DNA of 7,120 nucleotides from Flammeovirgaceae bacterium (GTDB lineage Bacteria; Bacteroidota; Bacteroidia; Cytophagales; Cyclobacteriaceae): contig QIEB01000122.1 in assembly GCA_003229495.1 (NCBI GenBank), positions 1 to 7,120 on the forward strand. The letters run 5' to 3'. Below are positions 1 through 6,107 of this stretch, piece after piece. The notes under the pieces were generated by a model. It saw nothing but the letters and a program-made list of their open reading frames with translations. It did no database searches and had not been told where the DNA came from. Position numbers and translations under genes: made by a program. Numbering within the stretch: position 1 is the stretch's first letter; each line of letters starts with the position of its first letter.

Positions 1-201
1 CCTATTTGTTTGAGCGCTACCCATATCGCATTTGGTTCCATTCGGATGGAACCGGTTTTTATGGTACTGGGACAATCTGCTGCCACTGCAGCGTGTCTGG
101 CCATAGACCAACAAGCAAGTGTACAGGACTTGGATTATCAATTATTGAAGACGCAATTATTAGCTGACAAGCAGCGATTGACCTGGGTGGGAGATAAATG
201 A
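1..201 (+). CDS. FAD-dependent oxidoreductase, C-terminal fragment (5' end outside window)
   Basis: The reading frame is open from base 1 and stops at TGA 199-201, giving 66 residues. It is the end of a longer protein, not a small gene. The visible stretch contains LSATHIAFGSIRMEP followed by MVLGQSAATAACLAI. This matches the usual end of FAD-dependent oxidoreductases of the FAD_oxidored type (PF12831-like): an S-x-R-x-E-P-x-F-M strand leading into a GQ-A-A-A helix that closes the FAD-binding domain. After it come about 30 less conserved residues (QDLDYQLLKTQLL), as is common in this group. The N-terminal GxGxxG dinucleotide motif would lie off the left edge, so the substrate cannot be judged. 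Members often sit in Bacteroidota and Planctomycetota polysaccharide-use loci, which fits the neighbours here. The gene converges on the symporter with only 13 bp between stop codons. An internal ATG or TTG start in this fragment is unlikely because conserved residues reach the window edge. Confidence 0.8.
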   Translation, partial: PICLSATHIAFGSIRMEPVFMVLGQSAATAACLAIDQQASVQDLDYQLLKTQLLADKQRLTWVGDK

Positions 202-214
202 AAAGCAGTGAATA

Positions 215-1780
215 CTACCAGAGAGAGATGTATATAAACGCGTAAATAGCAGTGATCACAACTGCCCAGAAAACTGTTTTTCGATAGAAGGGTTGGTCTG
301 ATTCACTTATTTTATCCAGTGATTTATCCCAGAGCGCATTGGTTGAATTTTCATTTACGGTCTTCTTTGTTAAATAGCTGGTGATCAAAGCGAAGAGAAT
401 AGTGAATATCAGCACAATCCCTGCTACATTAAATACATTCCATTGCACATTGAAAATGCGCAATAAATAAGGTAATATAAGCATTGGAAATGATAGACAT
501 AATGTCCAAAGAGCAGCCTGATTGGTCAAGTTTTTCAAGAAAACGCCCAATACAAATATGACAGCCACTGGAATGGCAATAAACGCCCAGCACTCTTGGA
601 AGTATGAAAAAATATGACCGAATTGGAGGACTATTGGCGCCCACAAGGCGCCAATCAACATGGCGATGACTGCTGCGATTCTACCCGATCGGATGAGCAG
701 ACGTTCACTCACTTCCTTTTTAACCATTCTTTGATAGATATCAAATGTAAAAATGGTGGCAGTGGCATTGCCAAGGGCTTCAAGTGTGGAAACAATCGCA
801 CCCAATAGACCGGCAAATACTAATCCACGTAAACCAGCCGGCACCAATTCTCCCACTACATAAGGAAATGCATCATCATCAAACGGAAGGTTGGGGTTCA
901 ATGCGAAAGCAATCAGGCCGGGAAAGACATCTGCAAACGCAATCAAAATGCCTAAAAACCCAGCAAACAGCACACCATGTCGAGCATGCCTGATATTTTT
1001 TGCTCCCAGTGCGGCCTGATTGATAGTCTGGTTGGTACAAAAAAACCAGACATTGGTAGAAATAGCCAAAACGATCAATCCCGTTGCCGGTATTTCCGGA
1101 TGATCCATAGGGAGGATTAAGTGTGAACGATCTCCTGCTCCAATAATTGCTTCAAATCCTCCCGGTACTTTTAGCCATCCAAGAAAGAATACCAATAACC
1201 CGCCACTGAGCAATAACGCCGATTGAAATACATTGGTCCACGCTACAGATTCCATACCTCCATAAATCACAAAAAAACCAGCGAGTATGGTGAGGAGCCA
1301 AATACCGAGGTAAAGATCAATACCGAGGATTAGCTGGAGCGCAAAACCACCGGAGAAAATTACACCGGCCATGTTTATAAAAACATAGGTGAGCAGCGTG
1401 ATTACCGCAAAGATGGTACGTACTTTTGGGCTATAGCGTATTTCAAGAAACTGTGGCATGGTAATTATCTTCCATCGATGATAAATTGGAACGAAAATAA
1501 ATACCAATAAAAGAATTGCCGGTATATTTAGCCACTCCCAGTTTGCTACAGACAATCCATATTGATAGGCGAAACCAACAGTTCCCAAAAATTGTTCGGA
1601 ACTGATCCCAGCAGCCAGGATGGAAAAACCAATAGCATACCAGGGAAGGGTTTTACTGGTAAGGAAAAATTCGACCGCGGTGGACTCACTTTTCCTTCTT
1701 CCGGACCATAATCCTATTAGGATGAGTATGATGAGATATGCAATTAGAATGATGATGTCTATGCGATGAACTTCAATCAT
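215..1780 (-). CDS. Sodium:solute symporter (SSS/SLC5 family, SGLT-like)
   Basis: A complete 521-residue inner-membrane transporter, the normal length for Na+/sugar or Na+/organic-acid symporters of the SSS family (PF00474). Many hydrophobic segments run from residue 8 to the C-terminus, consistent with 13-14 helices, the last at about 503-521 (VVITAIYAFIYISLW). The first broken helix carries AAGISSEQF (56-64), equivalent to AANISAEQF of Vibrio vSGLT. Glu62, Gln63 and Glu82 align with Glu68, Gln69 and Glu88 of vSGLT, Asn250 (CTNQT) with Asn260, and Gln395 (YFQE) with Gln428. Ser331/Thr332 in STLEALGNATATIFTFD fall at the usual Na2-site helix. Asn64 of vSGLT is replaced by Gly58, and Ser91 by Asn85, so the sugar contacts probably differ from those for galactose. 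These alignments are from memory. The ATG at 1778-1780 is the first start after the AT-rich promoter region; no Shine-Dalgarno is seen. It is divergent from the SDR gene, which suggests shared control. Import of the product of the exported enzymes is inferred; the exact substrate is unknown. Confidence 0.93.
   Translation of the reverse strand: MIEVHRIDIIILIAYLIILILIGLWSGRRKSESTAVEFFLTSKTLPWYAIGFSILAAGISSEQFLGTVGFAYQYGLSVANWEWLNIPAILLLVFIFVPIYHRWKIITMPQFLEIRYSPKVRTIFAVITLLTYVFINMAGVIFSGGFALQLILGIDLYLGIWLLTILAGFFVIYGGMESVAWTNVFQSALLLSGGLLVFFLGWLKVPGGFEAIIGAGDRSHLILPMDHPEIPATGLIVLAISTNVWFFCTNQTINQAALGAKNIRHARHGVLFAGFLGILIAFADVFPGLIAFALNPNLPFDDDAFPYVVGELVPAGLRGLVFAGLLGAIVSTLEALGNATATIFTFDIYQRMVKKEVSERLLIRSGRIAAVIAMLIGALWAPIVLQFGHIFSYFQECWAFIAIPVAVIFVLGVFLKNLTNQAALWTLCLSFPMLILPYLLRIFNVQWNVFNVAGIVLIFTILFALITSYLTKKTVNENSTNALWDKSLDKISESDQPFYRKTVFWAVVITAIYAFIYISLW
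633..655. repeat. Perfect 9-bp inverted repeat inside the symporter gene
   Basis: ATTGGCGCC (633-641), a 5-base spacer CACAA, and GGCGCCAAT (647-655) form a perfect GC-rich stem-loop. It lies in the coding region for the symporter segment IGALWAPI (about residues 376-383). Each arm includes the palindrome GGCGCC. It is clearly visible, but it may simply follow from the codons for Gly-Ala and Ala-Pro. No T-tract follows on either strand, so it is not a standard terminator. Confidence 0.6.
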
Positions 1781-1789
1781 GCAGGAAAA

Positions 1790-1847
1790 TTATTAACAAA
1801 AAATGATTATTATTTGTAACAAATATATTATTATTTTGTAAACAAAA
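1790..1847. promoter_or_regulatory. Operator-like elements with 23-bp periodicity in the divergent promoter
   Basis: In the 84-bp gap between the divergent symporter and SDR genes, the pentamer ACAAA occurs at 1796, 1819 and 1842, exactly 23 bp apart. Two copies are near-palindromes: TTTGT-A-ACAAA (1813-1823) and TTTTGT-AA-ACAAAA (1834-1847). The third, TTATTAACAAA (1790-1800), keeps only the right arm well. About two helical turns between centres would place bound dimers on nearly the same face of the DNA. This is the usual form of a transcription-factor operator array, but the regulator is not in the window, and the AT-rich composition makes chance resemblance possible. Confidence 0.4.
1820..1847 (-). 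promoter_or_regulatory. Candidate Bacteroidota-type promoter for the symporter
   Basis: Read on the minus strand, TATATTTG (1820-1827) is an exact match to the Bacteroidota -7 consensus TAnnTTTG. A TTTTG at 1843-1847 could serve as the -33 element, but the 15-bp gap from its TTG (1843-1845) is shorter than the usual 17-23. Transcription would begin near 1814, leaving a leader of about 33 nt before the ATG at 1780. On the plus strand a weaker TATTTTG (1832-1838), one T short of the consensus, could serve the SDR gene. Both overlap the operator-like elements, so a bound regulator would be expected to affect both genes. Confidence 0.4.
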
Positions 1848-1864
1848 TAGAACTAGTTTTTATT

Positions 1865-2653
1865 ATGACACGAAACCAAAAACGATTTTCTAATAAACAT
1901 GTCTTGATTACAGGAGGTGCTCGAGGTTTGGGATTTGAAATAGCCAGGCAGTTTGCCGGGGAAGGGGCAATTATCAGTATTTTTGATAATCATAAAGATA
2001 ACCTTCAAAAAGCCCAATCAGAACTTGCTAATATCACCGATCAGGCATATTCTTTTCATGTGGATGTCAGCAATCGCAATCAGGTTTTTGATGCGGTAAA
2101 TGAAGCTGAAAAGTATAAATCGATTGATGTCTTAATCAACAATGCCGGAATAGCTTTTGAAACACCATTTCTTGAAATTACCGAGGAAGAATGGCGAAAG
2201 ATCATTGACATCAATCTAACAGGAATGTTTATGGTTGCCCAGGCTGTGTGTAAGCACATGGTAAATCGTAAAAAGGGAGTAGTAATAAATATGGGCAGCA
2301 AGAATGGTTTGGATGGAGAGTTTGGCTACGCACACTATAATGCTTCCAAAGGTGGAGTAATCATGCTAACTAAAACCCTGGCACTGGAGCTTGCCCATTT
2401 GGGAATTCGTGTGAATGCTGTTTGCCCGGGCTATATACAGACGCCAATGTCGATGGAAATAGATTCACCTGAATTCACACAAAGATTCGTAAACCGATAT
2501 ATTCCAATGAAGCGTTCTGGAAAAGTGGAAGACGTGGCACCCGCATTTCTTTTCCTGGCCAGTGATGAAAGCAGTTTCATGACCGGACAGGTTTTAGTGA
2601 TTGACGGTGGACAACTTGCCGGCCAAAATCCGGACGATGATCTGGTGAATTAA
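1865..2653 (+). CDS. Short-chain dehydrogenase/reductase (SDR), probably NAD-dependent
   Basis: A complete 262-residue cytoplasmic oxidoreductase of the classical SDR family, at typical length. It has the Rossmann glycine motif TGGARGLG (16-23), an acidic residue at the end of beta-2 (Asp41 in ISIFD, which favours NAD(H) over NADP(H)), an acidic-turn Asp67 (HVDVS), NNAG (92-95), and the tetrad Asn117 (INLTG), Ser145, Tyr158 and Lys162 (YNASK). It also has the CPGYIQTP cofactor loop (187-194) and the C-terminal MTGQVLVIDGG signature. Nearest in style to gluconate 5-dehydrogenase, glucose-dehydrogenase-like and FabG-like enzymes. Oxidation or reduction of a sugar, sugar acid or polyol is likely from context, but the substrate cannot be read from motifs. 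A FabG housekeeping role is unlikely given the locus. The ATG at 1865 follows a T-rich stretch without Shine-Dalgarno, as is usual in Bacteroidota. It is divergent from the symporter and convergent with the glycosidase-like gene. Confidence 0.93.
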   Translation: MTRNQKRFSNKHVLITGGARGLGFEIARQFAGEGAIISIFDNHKDNLQKAQSELANITDQAYSFHVDVSNRNQVFDAVNEAEKYKSIDVLINNAGIAFETPFLEITEEEWRKIIDINLTGMFMVAQAVCKHMVNRKKGVVINMGSKNGLDGEFGYAHYNASKGGVIMLTKTLALELAHLGIRVNAVCPGYIQTPMSMEIDSPEFTQRFVNRYIPMKRSGKVEDVAPAFLFLASDESSFMTGQVLVIDGGQLAGQNPDDDLVN

Positions 2654-2677
2654 GTGTCTATATATGAAATATTTAGT

Positions 2678-2697
2678 TTTTTGGAAAATTCCAAAAA
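2678..2697. terminator. Inverted repeat between convergent genes, possible bidirectional terminator
   Basis: TTTTTGGAA (2678-2686) and TTCCAAAAA (2689-2697) form a perfect 9-bp inverted repeat separated by AA, in the 63-bp gap between the SDR stop and the glycosidase-like gene stop. In practice the loop would open to four or more bases. The position is right for terminating both converging transcripts, and the outer arms supply T-runs on each strand. However, the stem is mostly A-T and there is no separate U-tract after it, so termination strength is uncertain. Confidence 0.4.
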
Positions 2698-2716
2698 TTC
2701 CAATTCATCGTCTACC

Positions 2717-4408
2717 TCACCAATTTATTTTTAACTGAAGATCTGCCCTTTCCATTCCCTCTATCACTATATAATAACTTTCCAGGATTTTTTCAATTTT
2801 GGAAGATACCGCTTCGCCATTAAGTGTGGCGCTAGCCGATTCAATACCCTTAGGTAATAGTATATGGCAATTGACGATAGAGGCTTTGCCATCAATGTCC
2901 ATAACAATTTCATCATTCACCCTCCGGTAATTATATGATATCGATTTGCCTGACGGACCGTAGGCTACATTTACCTCAAGATCGTTTCGTTCTGTATAAC
3001 TCCAGCGCGGGGAAAGCGTAACATGATTGAAACCGGTTCCATTATCTACTACTCCTGCCAGTCCTTCAATTAAAGCGCTGGCAACTGCTGCCTGACCCCA
3101 GATATCCGGTATGCCCCGGCCTTTGGTGCCATCCGTCAAAAACGAACATGGGAGGTCGCCATTATTTTTTTCAGTAATGTCAATCAGACGATTAATAATA
3201 TCAATTCCATAATCTTCATAACCATGTTGCAATGCCGCCTTAGCAAGTTCAGCCGCTACAATTGTAATTACACCACCATTCAAATACTCTCCTGCAACGT
3301 GGGTGCCAAAATATGGCTCAACCGGTGGATAGATTCCAAACCATTCTGCAAATGACTCGTCCTTGGTTTCCTCAATAAGGTCATAATAAGTCTGAATGAT
3401 GGATTGTGCCATTTCTTCAGTAGGCAGGCCCCTGTTGATGTCATATGTGTTGGACATGGTTAGCGTGTTCTCCTGGTCCATGGTATTGTAGGCCGGAGGC
3501 TCATCCTCAATGGCAAAGTGTTTGTAGAACTTCCCGTTCCAGCAAACCTGATTGGTACGTAACCTGATAATCTCCGCGTAGTGGTTCCACACGTCTGCAT
3601 CTGTTTCATTCCCCAAGGCTATGTGTAATAATGCCAGTTGACGGCACGCAGCATACAAACCACTATTGTCACCGTGCATGATACCCATAGGTGTATCTTC
3701 ATTCACGTTGAAAATCATATCCTGAAGGTCATATCCATGTGCCGCCAATTCCTCCTTAGGAAATGGCAAGTCTTGGAAATCCCAGGTATCGAGTGTGTAA
3801 GCCCGCTTTATTAGCTGATGTTTTGTCGACCAACGGATCGGATCAGTCATGCTATACATAATACCCTTTTCGAGGGCTGGAAGCCATTTTTTCACAAAGA
3901 CTGTATCTCCTGTGGACTGCCAAATGTAGTAGACTCCTTCTACTGCCAGGTATTCAACATCGGCGGTAACAGGCATACGGTGCAGTTGTACTCCTTCTTC
4001 AGAAAGGATTTTCCAGTATTTTTTTTCAAACAAATTCATCCGCCAGTTCTGATGCCATTCAATCGGCATATTGTAATCATAGAACATGCCGCTGGGTGTT
4101 TGATTTTCCAGGTAGAACTCAATAAAACTTGACACATCTTGTTCCCAATACTTCAATGCTTTGAGTACATGGACATGATCGCGCAGCCAAAAGACAAATA
4201 CCTGCCGTTCTTTTCCGCCTAACATAGTTTTTTTGTAGAGATGACTTTTGATCATCATACCATGCAGGGAATCTAAAAAGTCACCGTATTTTCCTGCCCC
4301 CTGAAAGGCTGTGGTAGTTTGTGCGTTTATGGATGTATGGGCATAGAAAATAAACCAGGCGATAGTTGCGGTATAAATAATTTTCCTCTTCATATATTTG
4401 GTGGTCAT
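2717..4408 (-). CDS. Exported glycoside-hydrolase-like protein with probable (alpha/alpha)6 toroid
   Basis: 563 residues. The signal peptide has a basic start (KRK), a hydrophobic core IIYTATIAWFIFY and likely cleavage in INA-Q at residue 29/30, so it is periplasmic or secreted. A second ATG at 4391-4393 (start MKRKI, 558 aa) is an equally good start. The mature part has repeated amphipathic helices with the look of six-hairpin glycosidases (GH15/37/63/65/78/95/133-like). Notable motifs are WLRD (74-77), TADVEYLAVEGVYY (148-161), YTLDTWDF (204-211), MHGDNSGLYAA (244-254), EYLNGG (374-379) and IWGQAAVASALIEGL (436-450). From LSPRW (465-469) to the end it becomes beta-rich (about 100 residues), like the C-terminal sandwich of GH78 and GH95 enzymes. 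Asp77, Asp207/210 and Glu374 are acidic candidates for catalysis, not assigned with confidence. I cannot place it in one GH family. It is the last gene of the minus-strand unit, 14 bp after its neighbour. Confidence 0.8.
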   Translation of the reverse strand: MTTKYMKRKIIYTATIAWFIFYAHTSINAQTTTAFQGAGKYGDFLDSLHGMMIKSHLYKKTMLGGKERQVFVFWLRDHVHVLKALKYWEQDVSSFIEFYLENQTPSGMFYDYNMPIEWHQNWRMNLFEKKYWKILSEEGVQLHRMPVTADVEYLAVEGVYYIWQSTGDTVFVKKWLPALEKGIMYSMTDPIRWSTKHQLIKRAYTLDTWDFQDLPFPKEELAAHGYDLQDMIFNVNEDTPMGIMHGDNSGLYAACRQLALLHIALGNETDADVWNHYAEIIRLRTNQVCWNGKFYKHFAIEDEPPAYNTMDQENTLTMSNTYDINRGLPTEEMAQSIIQTYYDLIEETKDESFAEWFGIYPPVEPYFGTHVAGEYLNGGVITIVAAELAKAALQHGYEDYGIDIINRLIDITEKNNGDLPCSFLTDGTKGRGIPDIWGQAAVASALIEGLAGVVDNGTGFNHVTLSPRWSYTERNDLEVNVAYGPSGKSISYNYRRVNDEIVMDIDGKASIVNCHILLPKGIESASATLNGEAVSSKIEKILESYYIVIEGMERADLQLKINW

Positions 4409-4422
4409 GAGAAAGAATCTGT

Positions 4423-6090
4423 TTATTTAAGTATTCTTATATGATTTCCGTTTTGGTGTTTAATGGTCAAAATTCCCCCTTTGTCAAGCGATTCCCAGGT
4501 CCAACCCTCTATCGTTAATTCTTTTTGTTCCTCGACTTCTTTATTACTGACTAAAATTTTTGAAGGTTTTGAGGTAAGCCTCAATGTTTCTGTCGAAGTA
4601 TCATCAAAGGTTATATAAAAAAGTAAAGTATTTCCCATTTCTTCCCGGGGGAAATACGGCGATAGTCTTTTATTAAAATTTGGTGCATAATCGGCCTGCA
4701 CAATAATTGAAGTTGACTTGAGAATATGATTGGCATTGGAAGGGGCAAGTTCAGGAAAGGTTCCCATAGCACGTAAAAAATGTCGTATATAATCTCCGTA
4801 ACCATCTGTAAGCCAGACTTCATCTCCGGGATAGCAGTTTTTCCCATCATTGTCAACCATGTAGGTAGCCCAATCCAACTGCCTGATTGCGTTTGGGATC
4901 CGCTCGGTACTTCCGGTTAAAGAAGAAAAAAGAAGCTCAATGGAAGCTTGCCTGGAGGTATGACTGTTTCCCGGTTTTTGATAAACAGTTTGCTCGTTGA
5001 CTACCCTCACACCATTTGATTTCCAGGTGTTGTTACCAAGCCTTTCATAAACCCAATTAAAAATAATCTCCACCTGTGCCTGCCAATTGGGAAAGTACTC
5101 AGGGTAATCCATCATAAAATGCGCAAAAGTTATAGCATTAGTCTGTGTATCTGACCAACCGGGGATATCTTCAAAAAATGGGCCCCATTTATTTGTCTTT
5201 AGTGGATATTCCTTCATCCATTGGAGTGTGGTATTGAATCCTTTTAGCAGGGAACCATCAGTATCTTTTCCCATTTCGATCAGTTCGAGGAAAAGTCGCA
5301 TCATAGCTGACCAATTAGAAGTATATGATGATTGTCCTTCATCCTTGGTCACAGCCAAATTGACTATACCCAAATTGACTTTTAGTTTACCGGTCTCTCC
5401 TGTTAACGCATGAACTTTAAATGGAAGGGGTGATTGAATATTATTGCCCTCAATAATCTTTGACGCCAGTGTTTTGGAAATTTTTTCAGCCACCTCAAGA
5501 TAAATCCTGTTGCCCGTCATTTGATATAGTTTTAATATTTCATATCCAAATGATCCTGCTTTATCGGGTTGGAGATATCCTTCACCAAGAACCATATCTC
5601 CGGAATACTGACCGGAGTAAATGAGGCAATTGTAGGGATAGGGAATATTTGGCCATATACTGTTTTCAGGCGCAAGACTGTGAGTTATGTAATAATCGGC
5701 AATAAACTTCATGTTCTCTTTCACTTTTTCCCATCCTGTATATTGATAAAGCAACTGCCATGAGGATAAAGCCATGGCAAATTGATCACCTCCAATGCCT
5801 CGTGGATCATTCACTGCAGGTCTCCAAACCTGGTGATTCATATAATATGGAAGCCCATTCATGTCCGTTCTCATGTTATCCCAAAAGTTCCAGGCAGCTT
5901 TAATCACAAAATCATAAGCAATACCAGGTTCATCATGATACCATGGAATAATATGATTCTGACTGTCAGCTTTGATAGAATGGAAGACCAGGAATCCTTC
6001 CCTGGTTTTGTCAAAATAAGGTGTTTGTGCCTGTGCTTGCCAAGCAAAAAAGACAATAAATGTAGACAAACACTTGATTGATGTTTTCAT
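4423..6090 (-). CDS. Exported all-alpha protein of unrecognised family, possible toroid-fold carbohydrate-active enzyme
   Basis: 555 residues from the ATG at 6088-6090. The frame extends to a TTG at 6111, but MKTSIK directly begins a good signal peptide (core CLSTFIVFFAW, cleavage AQA-Q at about 21/22), so this start is preferred. I do not recognise the family. Residues 55-455 are helix-rich and aromatic-rich with recurring helical pairs, as in (alpha/alpha)n toroids of glycosidases, unsaturated glucuronyl hydrolases and some polysaccharide lyases. Distinctive motifs are GGDQFAMALSSWQLLYQYTG (100-119), IWPNIPYPYN (145-154), SGQYSGDMVLGEGY (159-172), GWSDTQTNAITFAHFMMDYP (311-330), SHTSRQASIELL (376-387) and WLTDGYGDYIRHFLRAMGTF (426-445). 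From about 458 a beta-rich tail of about 95 residues resembles an Ig-like or glycan-binding sandwich. Acidic residues Asp102, Asp165, Asp314 and Asp429/Asp432 sit in these motifs and could be catalytic. Its place between an aminotransferase (17 bp) and a glycosidase-like gene suggests glycan degradation, by inference only. Confidence 0.75.
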   Translation of the reverse strand: MKTSIKCLSTFIVFFAWQAQAQTPYFDKTREGFLVFHSIKADSQNHIIPWYHDEPGIAYDFVIKAAWNFWDNMRTDMNGLPYYMNHQVWRPAVNDPRGIGGDQFAMALSSWQLLYQYTGWEKVKENMKFIADYYITHSLAPENSIWPNIPYPYNCLIYSGQYSGDMVLGEGYLQPDKAGSFGYEILKLYQMTGNRIYLEVAEKISKTLASKIIEGNNIQSPLPFKVHALTGETGKLKVNLGIVNLAVTKDEGQSSYTSNWSAMMRLFLELIEMGKDTDGSLLKGFNTTLQWMKEYPLKTNKWGPFFEDIPGWSDTQTNAITFAHFMMDYPEYFPNWQAQVEIIFNWVYERLGNNTWKSNGVRVVNEQTVYQKPGNSHTSRQASIELLFSSLTGSTERIPNAIRQLDWATYMVDNDGKNCYPGDEVWLTDGYGDYIRHFLRAMGTFPELAPSNANHILKSTSIIVQADYAPNFNKRLSPYFPREEMGNTLLFYITFDDTSTETLRLTSKPSKILVSNKEVEEQKELTIEGWTWESLDKGGILTIKHQNGNHIRILK

Positions 6091-6107
6091 ACGATTACCC
6101 AATAATA

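Noticed and set aside
1781..1864. Riboswitch or structured leader ahead of the symporter or SDR
   Set aside because: The gap is only 84 bp, very AT-rich and contains just short palindromes, which is too little for a known riboswitch aptamer plus expression platform.
1865..2653. Assignment of the SDR as fabG
   Set aside because: General SDR motifs are shared by many enzymes. The acidic residue after beta-2 favours NAD, and no fatty-acid genes are nearby.
3818..4132. 104-codon open frame on the plus strand
   Set aside because: It is antisense to the glycosidase-like gene, with no domain or promoter support and a Cys/His/Phe-rich translation typical of a shadow frame.
5782..6081. 99-codon open frame on the plus strand
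   Set aside because: It is antisense to the N-terminal part of the 555-aa exported protein, and no family features are visible.
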